Assembly: GCF_007858275.1 (NCBI RefSeq)
Contig: NZ_VFEV01000024.1
Location: 1-64,000, forward strand
Origin: Pseudomonas proteolytica
GTDB lineage: Bacteria > Pseudomonadota > Gammaproteobacteria > Pseudomonadales > Pseudomonadaceae
Direction: 5' to 3'
Length of the DNA: 64,000 nt
Positions 28,407 through 36,317 of the stretch are shown one piece after another (position 1 is the stretch's first letter; each line of letters begins with the position of its first letter). The translations under genes and the position numbers were made by a program. The notes below the pieces were generated by a model that was given only the letters and a program-made list of their open reading frames with translations, was not told the DNA's origin and made no database searches.

Positions 28407-28479
28407 TCATCGCGGGCAAGCCCGCTCCCACATTTGAAATGCATCCCCCTGTGGGAGCTGGCTTGCCTGCGAAAGCGAT
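28407..28479. repeat. REP pair between treP and treC
   Basis: TCATCGCGGGCAAGCCCGC plus CTCCCACA is matched by the diverged inverted copy TGTGGGAGCTGGCTTGCC further on. It fills most of the 118-base gap between the two tre genes. Confidence 0.8.
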
Positions 28480-28482
28480 CGA

Positions 28483-29925
28483 TCAGGCGACGCGATAACC
28501 CGGCCGGACAATCTTCATGCTCAACCCACAGGTCAAAACAAACGGCACCACAATCGCGATGACCATGCCGATAACGAAGCTTGGGATGTACTGCGGGATG
28601 ATCGAGATAAACCCAGGCAAACCACCGACGCCGATGGCCGAGGCCTGGACCTTGTTCAGCGAGAGGAAAATGCTGCCCAGCGCCGAGCCGAGCAACGCGG
28701 CATAGAACGGGAACTTGAAGCGCAGGTTCACCCCAAACATCGCCGGTTCAGTGATGCCGAAGTAGGCAGAAATCGCCGAGGTCGAGGCCATGCTTTTGTC
28801 CCGTGCATTGCGGCTCATATAGAACACTCCGAGCGCGGCACTGCCCTGGGCCAGGTTAGACATGACGATCATCGGCCAGATAAATGTGCCGCCCTGGGTC
28901 GAGATCAGTTGCAGGTCCACGGCGAGGAACATGTGGTGCATGCCGGTGATCACGAGCGGCGCATACAGCAGGCCGAAAATCGCCCCGCCGACCATCGGCG
29001 CCAGGTCGAATAACGTGACGACGCCTTCGGTGATCAGGATGCCGAGGTGACGGGTGACCGGGCCGATAATCGCCAGGGCCAGCACGCCGGTGACGACGAT
29101 GGTGGTGATCGGCACCACGAGCAATTGGATGGCATTGGGCACGCGCGCCCGCAGCCACTTCTCAATCACGCTCATGACATAGGCGGCCATCAGGATCGGC
29201 AGGATCTGGCCCTGATAACCCACTTTTTCGATCTGGAACCAGCCAAAAATATCGAAGTACGGCAGGCTCTGGCCGTCGAGCCCCGCCACTGCCTTGCCGT
29301 AGTTCCAGGCGTTGAGCAGGTCCGGGTGCACCAGCATCAGGCCGAGTACGATGCCGAGGATTTCACTGCCGCCAAAGCGCTTGGCCGCCGACCAGCCCAC
29401 CAGCGCCGGCAGGAACACGAACGAGGTGTTGGCCATCAGGTTGATCAGGCTCCACAGGCCATCCAGGTTCGGATAGGCCTCCAGCAAAGTCTGGCCCTCG
29501 ATGAACATGCCTTTGGCGCCCATCAGGTTGTTGATGCCCATCAGCAGGCCGGCAATGATCAGCGCCGGCAGGATCGGCATGAACACGTCGGAGAACACGC
29601 GAACCAGGCGCTGCAGGGCGTTGGTCTTGTCGGCGCCCTTCTTCTTCACATCGGCGATGGTGGCGGCGGCAAGGCCGGTCTGTTCGCGCAGGGCGGCGTA
29701 GACCTTTTCTACTTCGCCAGGGCCGATGACGACCTGGAACAGGCCGCCGGTGAAGAACGAGCCTTTGACCAGATCGACCTGGTTCAATGCGCTGGCGTTG
29801 ACCAGGCTTGGGTCCTTGAGCGCCAGGCGCAGGCGCGTCACGCAGTGGGCCGCTTGCTCAAGGTTGTCGCTGCCCCCCAGATGTTCGAGGATCTCGCGGG
29901 CAATGTTGGAATAGTCGTGGCTCAT
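28483..29925 (-). CDS. treP: trehalose PTS transporter EIIBC
   Basis: The 480-residue inner-membrane protein has an N-terminal EIIB domain (phosphocysteine C28 in AHCVTRLRL) and a C-terminal EIIC domain with about ten hydrophobic segments. It imports trehalose as trehalose-6-P. There is no EIIA; the fusion at 22661-25183 supplies it. The frame is open to 29964, but ATG 29925 (MSHDYSNIAREI) has a GGAAG site and starts at the EIIB fold. It is the first gene of the minus-strand tre unit, controlled from the treR-treP intergenic region. Confidence 0.93.
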   Translation of the reverse strand: MSHDYSNIAREILEHLGGSDNLEQAAHCVTRLRLALKDPSLVNASALNQVDLVKGSFFTGGLFQVVIGPGEVEKVYAALREQTGLAAATIADVKKKGADKTNALQRLVRVFSDVFMPILPALIIAGLLMGINNLMGAKGMFIEGQTLLEAYPNLDGLWSLINLMANTSFVFLPALVGWSAAKRFGGSEILGIVLGLMLVHPDLLNAWNYGKAVAGLDGQSLPYFDIFGWFQIEKVGYQGQILPILMAAYVMSVIEKWLRARVPNAIQLLVVPITTIVVTGVLALAIIGPVTRHLGILITEGVVTLFDLAPMVGGAIFGLLYAPLVITGMHHMFLAVDLQLISTQGGTFIWPMIVMSNLAQGSAALGVFYMSRNARDKSMASTSAISAYFGITEPAMFGVNLRFKFPFYAALLGSALGSIFLSLNKVQASAIGVGGLPGFISIIPQYIPSFVIGMVIAIVVPFVLTCGLSMKIVRPGYRVA

Positions 29926-29979
29926 GCTTGTTCTTCCACTTTGGTTTTTTGTTATTGGCAGCACGCCGAGGGCAAAAGT

Positions 29980-29995
29980 ACTCGTACAGACGAGT
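29980..29995. promoter_or_regulatory. TreR operator 1 (palindrome)
   Basis: ACTCGT-ACAG-ACGAGT is a perfect 6+4+6 palindrome upstream of treP. It is the reverse complement of the core of the second site, 26 bases centre to centre. Binding by TreR is inferred from position and GntR-type symmetry. Confidence 0.8.
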
Positions 29996-30004
29996 TAAAG
30001 CAAC

Positions 30005-30022
30005 AACTCGTCTGTACGAGTT
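30005..30022. promoter_or_regulatory. TreR operator 2 (palindrome)
   Basis: AACTCGT-CTGT-ACGAGTT is a perfect 7+4+7 palindrome between treP and treR. With operator 1 it covers the likely treP promoter, where TTGTTG on the minus strand falls between the two sites. Confidence 0.82.
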
Positions 30023-30046
30023 ACAAAAATATCCGATGACCTCTTT

Positions 30047-30146
30047 TGTAGGAGCGAGCTTGCTCGCGAAGAACCTGAGGGCAGCGCGGGGTGTCTGGTT
30101 TTTCGCGTTATCGTTGACGTTTTTCGCGAGCGAGCTCGCTCCTACA
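30047..30146. repeat. REPIN (100-bp type)
   Basis: Outer arms GTAGGAGCGAGCTTGCTCGCG and CGCGAGCGAGCTCGCTCCTAC surround a centre ending CGTTATCGTTGACG, shared with the elements at 37911-38008 and 48649-48748. It sits in the treP-treR intergenic region downstream of the operators. Confidence 0.88.
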
Positions 30147-30241
30147 GGGATTGGCGATATCCGAGGGTCCAATGGACAAACTCCACCTCTGCCACTAAGG
30201 TTCCTGCCTTGAATGATCAAGTCGGGCACAGAGCCATCCCC

Positions 30242-30946
30242 ATGAGCAAATACAACCAGATCTATACGGATCTGCTTGCCAGCATCACCACCGAACGCCT
30301 GCAACGCGGCACGCGCCTTCCCTCTGAAACCGAATTGATGGACGCCTACCAGGCCAGCCGTGGCACCGTGCGTCGGGCCATCGAGCAATTGCAGGAGCGT
30401 GGGTTCGCGCAAAAGATCCATGGCAAGGGCACGTTCGTGCTGTCGCCCAACCCGATTGAGTTCCAACTGGGGGGCATCGTCAGCTTCCACGAAACCCACG
30501 CCGACCTGGGCGATGACGTACGCACCGAAGTGGTCGAATTCACTCAACTGCCCCTGGAAGGCTCCCTGCAGCAGCATATCGAGGCCGAGCCCGGCACCCT
30601 GATCACGCGCATCAAGCGAGTGCGGCGCATCGGCGGCAAACGGGTGATCCTCGACATCAACCACTTCGTCGCCGACCTGATCCCGGGCCTGGACCAGACG
30701 ATTGCCGAACAGTCGATCTACGCGTTTATCGAGCAGACGCTGCAACTGCAGATCAGCTACGCCCAGCGCACCATCGAAGCCCTGCCCCGCAGTAAGGACG
30801 ACCAGGCGCACCTGGACCTCGACGGCCAGAGCCATGTGATCGTGGTGAGCAACCAGACGTTTTTGCAGGATGGGCGGCAGTTCGAGTACACCGAGTCGCG
30901 ACATACGCTGGATAAGTTTTACTTTTCCGATATTGCGCGACGCTAA
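30242..30946 (+). CDS. treR: trehalose operon repressor, GntR/UTRA family
   Basis: The 234-residue protein has an N-terminal winged helix (about 1-70; LPSETELMDAYQASRGTVRRAI) and a UTRA domain (about 90-230). In TreR regulators the UTRA domain binds trehalose-6-P, which releases DNA. The start ATG 30242 (MSKYNQIYTDLL) is preferred over the upstream TTG 30209, because the HTH begins there. It is divergent from treP. The two palindromes at 29980-30022 are its likely operators. A 65-base gap leads to the toxin B gene. Confidence 0.93.
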   Translation: MSKYNQIYTDLLASITTERLQRGTRLPSETELMDAYQASRGTVRRAIEQLQERGFAQKIHGKGTFVLSPNPIEFQLGGIVSFHETHADLGDDVRTEVVEFTQLPLEGSLQQHIEAEPGTLITRIKRVRRIGGKRVILDINHFVADLIPGLDQTIAEQSIYAFIEQTLQLQISYAQRTIEALPRSKDDQAHLDLDGQSHVIVVSNQTFLQDGRQFEYTESRHTLDKFYFSDIARR

Positions 30947-31011
30947 CTATCTACCCCAGCCCCCCACAACAACCCCGGCATGCTTTTTCTCTCTAGCCCC
31001 AGGAGAACGAC

Positions 31012-34000
31012 ATGCCGATGATCGATACATCCCCCGCCGCCCAGCGCCAGCTCAAGGCCATGGCACCTACAGTGCTCGAAGCGTGCCCGAACATGCAGGC
31101 GATGGCGACCGACACAGCCCGCGAGATTCTCGCCAGGCACGACCTCGCGGGCCTGGACCCCGACCACGTGTACTGGCATCGATTCAAGGGCGGCATTGGT
31201 GACGGCCAGGCATTTACCGGCTGGATCCACAACGAGAAACCGTTGGAGTCCATGACCCTGCCGCAACTGGTGATTCACCGTTTCAGCCTTCACGATCAGG
31301 ACAACGCGGACCTGCTCGACGGTGACGGCGGCTTCTACAGCGTGGGCCCCGAAGCACGGGTTTTTGATCACCGCAACGAGGTGCGCCTGTCTGCCAGAGC
31401 GGTGCTCAACGACTTCTGGGACATCAACTTCAGCGACCGCTACAGCACCCGCATGGGCAGCTTCTGGCACACACACCAAGACGACTTCCGGACCCTGTGC
31501 AAGGTCAATTTCCTCGCCAGCGCCCTGCAAGCCCGGCAGGCCGACCAGTTGACCGAGGTGCAGTTCCAGAACGTGATCAAGGCCGCCGCCCACGGCCTGG
31601 ACTGGCCCCCGACCTTATCCAACCTGCAGGCCAGCGCCCCTGCCATGCCAGGCCTGAGGTTGGCGGCGCTGGACATTGGCGGGCATGTTGCCAGCGATAT
31701 CCTGCGCATCATCGACCACGACGGTCGGCAAATCCTCTATGTGCCCGGCCAAGCCCAAGCCTTTCATTGCTTCAGCACACCGGCTGACCTGCATTTCTGG
31801 TTGTTGTGCCAAACCAATCATCCGGATAACCGCGCACAGTTCATGACCCACTTCCCGCTCTCGGCGCAGATCCAACAAGACGACACCGATGCGGTGACCT
31901 GGAAACAGATGCTGCTGACGCCGGTCCTGATCTATCGCACCGCCCAGGCCCTGACCGGCACACTGCCAGCCGATTGGGTGGACAAGGGGCTCAATGCGAA
32001 CATCGATCAGCTGTTCGTGACCTGGGGCCAGTGGAATCACCACCTGATCAACCAGGCGGACACGACCATCGACGGCGATGCGTTCACTTGGCTCGCCCAG
32101 GCCAGCAAGGCGCGCATGCAAAATGACGCCGACTTCTGCCTGCACAGCAACGGCGACCTGCGCAAGAAACTGTGGATCGGCTACCTGAACGCCTTCAGTA
32201 AAGTCTTCGGCCCGATGGCTGTGGTCGGCGGGCCGGTGGCCCTGGTGGTACTCGGCGCCAGCACGGCCAACCTGGGACTTAATATCGACCAGGCGATCAA
32301 TGGCAAAACCCTGGCCGAGCGCCGCGCAGGCCAACAAGGAGCGGTTTTCAGTGCCATCGACACCCTGTTCAACCTGAGCCTGTTGAAGGCCGACGGGGTA
32401 CTGCCGGAAATCGTCGAGACCCCGGAGCGTTTTGCCCCAGCACCGGTGGAGCCACTCGCCCCACCGCCCGCTACGGTCCTGGAGGTAGTGGAACCCAAGC
32501 TGATGGTGCCGGCCCATTACGAGGCCAACCTGATTCTCGAAGGCGCGCCCCCTGACACCACGCCGGGCAAGTTCTTTCAGGTCTACACCCTGAAAACCTC
32601 AAATGGCATGCCTCAACACGCCATCCTGATGAACGACATGGCCTACTACGTGCGCTACGAAAGTGACCTGAATGGCCCGGGTTACTGGGTCATTGTCGAC
32701 CCGGCCAACCCGCATGGATTCACCGCAACGGTACCGGTGCGCTTGAACGCACTGGATGAATGGGAGCCCGTATCTGGCAGCCGCGGCTTGAAGGGCGGAG
32801 GCGGCAACTCCAGCAAGGCAGCCAAGGTCAAGACCAAGGTCAAGGTCAAACCGGTGGCCGATGCCAGTGCCCCCGAGCCTGGAACATCGAGTGCGATTGG
32901 CAGGGTAACCACCGAGTTCGACGCGCGCCCATCGATCCGCCACGACTTGAAGGAATGGGCGCTGGGGATCCTTGAAATCCATATCGACAGCCGCTTCCTG
33001 AACCTCGATCGCTACAATTTCTACTTCGGCCACACCCACACCAGGCTGCTGGACTCGGCCAAAGCCTTCTACCGCGAACTCTCCTGGAGTCGCTTGCCGC
33101 CGCGCCCGAGCGTTCCCATCGTGCCCCCGCAAACCTCATTCAGCGAACTGATAGAACAACTGCCGCACGACCTGCCCGGGCTGGTTATCGGCGAAACCCT
33201 GGACCGCATCACCAGTACGCGCCTGATCATCGAGAACATCCCCCTGCTCACGCGCAAGGGCGTCAGAACCCTGTACATGCGGCGCCTGCTCAACGACTTT
33301 GCCCAGGACGACCTCAATCGCTACTTCCAGAGCGGGTCAATGTCACAAGACCTGCAAGACAGCCTGGAGGCGATGAGCACCGACCCCGCAGGACAATTCA
33401 ACGAACTGCAACTGATCAAGGCAGCCAGGAGCAACGGCATTCGCGTGCAGGCCATCGACTGCGCCGCGCACTACAAATACACAGACCCGCTGGTCGACCG
33501 CTCGGCGCAAATGGCGCGCAACTACCTGGCCCACCGGATTATCAACGCCGACAAAGCCTTGAACGGTGGCGGCAAATGGCTGGTGATGACCGCGCCGACC
33601 AGCACCAACACGTTCAGGGAGGTGGCCGGCATCAGTGAGCTGGAGGGCGGGATGGGAGTGCGTATTGAGGAGGTGTACCCAGGGGAAGGCCACGATATAC
33701 GGGTAGATCCAGGCGCGCCGGTGGATCACGACACGATGGAACCGGACGAAAATATGAGCGTCCCCTTCAATACCCTGCATGCCGACATGCGGGTACAGGT
33801 CGAGGCACCGCCCGTGCAGCGCACAGAGCTGCAAAATCGGCTATTGCTGTTTCGCAAAGGCATGTACCTGATCGATGAGACGCAAGGTTCGTACAGGCTG
33901 TTTCACCGTAGTCGGGATCTAGACGTCGTCATCACGCCCATCACCCGACTGGCCGACGGCGGCTTCGTAATCGAGCGCCCTACCTGGCCGCTGGTGCACC

Positions 34001-34083
34001 AAGTACATTTCCCCACACTAGACCAACTATCCGCCGCGATCACCAACACCGGCTTGAGCTTGCAAAGCAGGCTGCCACGCTGA
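31012..34083 (+). CDS. DUF6543/dermonecrotic-toxin-like protein with one degenerate ChaN/Tiki-like module (toxin B)
   Basis: The 1,023-residue protein has an N-terminal DUF6543-like region (about 1-390), a hydrophobic segment (about 398-425), a middle region with a Lys/Val stretch near 605-620, and a C-terminal module (about 675-895) homologous to the two modules of toxin A. A shared C-terminal tail domain ends it. The module keeps GE (E728) but has L730, R757, R758, S864 and F868 where copy 2 of toxin A has H1608, E1635, H1636, H1745 and H1749. It is therefore probably not catalytic. AGGAG six bases upstream sets the ATG. No signal peptide is seen. Function and export are unknown. Confidence 0.8.
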   Translation: MPMIDTSPAAQRQLKAMAPTVLEACPNMQAMATDTAREILARHDLAGLDPDHVYWHRFKGGIGDGQAFTGWIHNEKPLESMTLPQLVIHRFSLHDQDNADLLDGDGGFYSVGPEARVFDHRNEVRLSARAVLNDFWDINFSDRYSTRMGSFWHTHQDDFRTLCKVNFLASALQARQADQLTEVQFQNVIKAAAHGLDWPPTLSNLQASAPAMPGLRLAALDIGGHVASDILRIIDHDGRQILYVPGQAQAFHCFSTPADLHFWLLCQTNHPDNRAQFMTHFPLSAQIQQDDTDAVTWKQMLLTPVLIYRTAQALTGTLPADWVDKGLNANIDQLFVTWGQWNHHLINQADTTIDGDAFTWLAQASKARMQNDADFCLHSNGDLRKKLWIGYLNAFSKVFGPMAVVGGPVALVVLGASTANLGLNIDQAINGKTLAERRAGQQGAVFSAIDTLFNLSLLKADGVLPEIVETPERFAPAPVEPLAPPPATVLEVVEPKLMVPAHYEANLILEGAPPDTTPGKFFQVYTLKTSNGMPQHAILMNDMAYYVRYESDLNGPGYWVIVDPANPHGFTATVPVRLNALDEWEPVSGSRGLKGGGGNSSKAAKVKTKVKVKPVADASAPEPGTSSAIGRVTTEFDARPSIRHDLKEWALGILEIHIDSRFLNLDRYNFYFGHTHTRLLDSAKAFYRELSWSRLPPRPSVPIVPPQTSFSELIEQLPHDLPGLVIGETLDRITSTRLIIENIPLLTRKGVRTLYMRRLLNDFAQDDLNRYFQSGSMSQDLQDSLEAMSTDPAGQFNELQLIKAARSNGIRVQAIDCAAHYKYTDPLVDRSAQMARNYLAHRIINADKALNGGGKWLVMTAPTSTNTFREVAGISELEGGMGVRIEEVYPGEGHDIRVDPGAPVDHDTMEPDENMSVPFNTLHADMRVQVEAPPVQRTELQNRLLLFRKGMYLIDETQGSYRLFHRSRDLDVVITPITRLADGGFVIERPTWPLVHQVHFPTLDQLSAAITNTGLSLQSRLPR

Positions 34084-34100
34084 GTCGTTCAACGGAGTGA

Positions 34101-34130
34101 AAAACCTGGCCGTGGCCAGGTTTTTTTGCT
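34101..34130 (+). terminator. Rho-independent terminator after toxin B
   Basis: AACCTGGCC (34103-34111) pairs with GGCCAGGTT (34114-34122), followed by a T-run. It ends the toxin B transcript before the lipoprotein gene. Confidence 0.92.
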
Positions 34131-34200
34131 GCGCAACCGTTTGTTTGTTGTCGAACGGTGTCTCACACTTTATCCACGTCAAACCATAAGGGAAAACACC

Positions 34201-34512
34201 ATGCTCACGAGGAGCCTGTTACTGAGTGTTTGCGCCGTGACATTGGTTGGCTGCACGGGCAGAGGCTTTCAACCGCCGCCGCCAGAATTTACCAATTGGA
34301 AAAAGGTCGGGGTGTCTGAAAAGGGCGTCAAAAACGCTATGACCGCATGCGGCTATACCAACCTGGTAGGGACGGGAGACACGACGCCGATTGACCAGGT
34401 GCTCACGCGGTTTTATTGCATGAAAGACGCAGGTTTCAAGCGCACCGATAACATTGACCTGTGCAAGGAAGGTCGCATCGGTGAATCGCCGGTGTGCGAA
34501 GGCCGCCGGTAA
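34201..34512 (+). CDS. small Cys-rich lipoprotein of unknown function
   Basis: The 103-residue protein has a signal peptide with lipobox LVGC (lipidated C18). The mature part has a proline run (QPPPPEF), a WKKVGVSEKGVKNAM segment and four further cysteines (ACGY, YCMK, LCKE, VCEG), enough for two disulfides. AAGGGA precedes the ATG at 34201. I do not recognise a named family. It follows the toxin B terminator and so is probably transcribed separately. Confidence 0.82.
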   Translation: MLTRSLLLSVCAVTLVGCTGRGFQPPPPEFTNWKKVGVSEKGVKNAMTACGYTNLVGTGDTTPIDQVLTRFYCMKDAGFKRTDNIDLCKEGRIGESPVCEGRR

Positions 34513-34575
34513 TCCAGTACGGCATCGCAGCAGGGCAGTTGCGCCTCCTCGACCGCCATCATCGGCGAGCCTGGG

Positions 34576-34612
34576 GAGCCAAAAAGCCAAAAGCCCGCAA
34601 TTACGCGGGCTT
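34576..34612 (-). terminator. Rho-independent terminator of guaA
   Basis: On the minus strand, AGCCCGC and GCGGGCT pair across GTAATT, followed by TTTGGCTTTTT. It lies about 47 bases after the guaA stop. Confidence 0.88.
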
Positions 34613-34658
34613 CTGGGTACTTTTTGCTATTGGGTGCCGGTCAGTCCCGGACGTCCAA

Positions 34659-36236
34659 TCATTCCCACTCAATCGTCGCCGGCGGCTTGCTCGACACGTC
34701 ATACGTCACGCGCGAAATACCTTCGATCTCATTGATGATACGGCCGCTGACAGTCTCCAACAGTTCGTACGGCAGGTGTGCCCAGCGGGCGGTCATGAAG
34801 TCGATGGTTTCTACCGCACGCAGGGCCACGACCCAGGCGTAGCGGCGGCCATCGCCTACAACGCCAACCGATTTCACCGGTTGGAATACCACGAAGGCCT
34901 GGCTGACTTTGTGGTACCAGTCGGCCTTGCGCAGCTCTTCGATGAAGATGTGGTCGGCACGACGCAGCAGGTCGGCGTATTCCTTCTTCACTTCACCGAG
35001 GATCCGCACGCCCAGGCCCGGGCCCGGGAATGGGTGGCGGTAGACCATGTCGTACGGCAGGCCCAGTTCCAGCCCCAGACGGCGGACTTCGTCCTTGAAC
35101 AGCTCGCGCAGCGGTTCTACCAGCTTGAGGTTCATTTCCTCAGGCAGGCCACCTACGTTGTGGTGGGACTTGATCACGTGGGCCTTGCCGCTCTTGGCGC
35201 CAGCCGACTCGATCACGTCTGGGTAGATGGTGCCCTGGGCGAGGTACTTGATGTTGTCCAGTTTGTTGGACTGGGCATCGAAGACGTCGATGAAGGTGCG
35301 ACCGATGATCTTGCGCTTCTTCTCCGGGTCCGACTCGCCGGCCAGGTTGTTGAGGAACTGGTCCTCGGCGTTGGCGCGGATCACCTTGACGCCCATGTTC
35401 TCGGCGAACATGGCCATCACTTGCTCACCTTCGTGCAGGCGCAGCAGGCCGTTGTCGACGAAGACGCAGGTCAGTTGGTCGCCAATCGCCTTGTGCAGCA
35501 GCGCGGCAACCACGGAGGAGTCAACGCCGCCGGACAGGCCCAGCAACACGTTGTCGGTACCGACCTGGGCGCGCACGTTGGCGATGGCATCTTCAGCGAT
35601 TTTCGACGGGGTCCACAGGGCTTCACACTCGCAGATGTCGAGGATGAAGCGCGACAGGATGCGCCCGCCTTGCTTGGTGTGGGTCACTTCCGGGTGGAAC
35701 TGCACGCCGTAGTAACGACGCTCGTCGCTGAACATGCCGGCAATCGGGCAGCTCGGGGTGCTGGCCAGGATGTGGAAGTCTTCCGGCATCCTGGTGACCT
35801 TGTCACCGTGGCTCATCCAGACGTCGAGGCCGAACAGGCCGTCGGCGTCGACGTGGTCTTCGATGCCGTCCAGCAGGCGGCTCTTGCCGACCACGTCCAC
35901 ACGGGCATAACCGAATTCACGCAGCTCGGAGCCTTCGACCTTGCCGCCCAGTTGCTCGGCCATGGTCTGCATGCCGTAGCAGATACCGAAGACCGGCACG
36001 CCCAGGTCAAACACCGCTTGCGGGCAGCGCGGGCTGTTGGCTTCGTGCACGGACTCGGGGCCACCGGCGAGGATGACGCCTTTAGGGGCGAATTCGCGGA
36101 TCGCTTCGTCATCCATATCGAACGGATGCAGTTCGCAGTACACGCCGATTTCACGCACGCGGCGGGCGATCAGTTGGGTGTACTGGGAACCGAAGTCGAG
36201 GATCAGGATACGGTGGGCGTGAATGTCGAGGGCCAT
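34659..36236 (-). CDS. guaA: GMP synthase (glutamine-hydrolysing)
   Basis: The 525-residue enzyme aminates XMP to GMP. The N-terminal class I glutaminase has nucleophile C86 in FGICYGMQ. The ATP-pyrophosphatase domain has LGLSGGVDSS, and the C-terminal dimerisation domain is intact. The length is normal. It is downstream of guaB across 81 bases that contain a hairpin. Confidence 0.97.
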   Translation of the reverse strand: MALDIHAHRILILDFGSQYTQLIARRVREIGVYCELHPFDMDDEAIREFAPKGVILAGGPESVHEANSPRCPQAVFDLGVPVFGICYGMQTMAEQLGGKVEGSELREFGYARVDVVGKSRLLDGIEDHVDADGLFGLDVWMSHGDKVTRMPEDFHILASTPSCPIAGMFSDERRYYGVQFHPEVTHTKQGGRILSRFILDICECEALWTPSKIAEDAIANVRAQVGTDNVLLGLSGGVDSSVVAALLHKAIGDQLTCVFVDNGLLRLHEGEQVMAMFAENMGVKVIRANAEDQFLNNLAGESDPEKKRKIIGRTFIDVFDAQSNKLDNIKYLAQGTIYPDVIESAGAKSGKAHVIKSHHNVGGLPEEMNLKLVEPLRELFKDEVRRLGLELGLPYDMVYRHPFPGPGLGVRILGEVKKEYADLLRRADHIFIEELRKADWYHKVSQAFVVFQPVKSVGVVGDGRRYAWVVALRAVETIDFMTARWAHLPYELLETVSGRIINEIEGISRVTYDVSSKPPATIEWE

Positions 36237-36270
36237 GAAGTCAGTCTCGTCTAATGAATCAGAAACAACT

Positions 36271-36292
36271 CGGGGCTGAAAGAACAGCCCCG
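36271..36292 (-). other. hairpin between guaB and guaA
   Basis: CGGGGCTG and CAGCCCCG pair across AAAGAA. On the minus strand it is followed by AGTTGTTTC, a weak T-rich tract. It could attenuate read-through from guaB into guaA. Confidence 0.55.
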
Positions 36293-36317
36293 GTTACTTA
36301 ACGTTTTGCTGGAAGCC

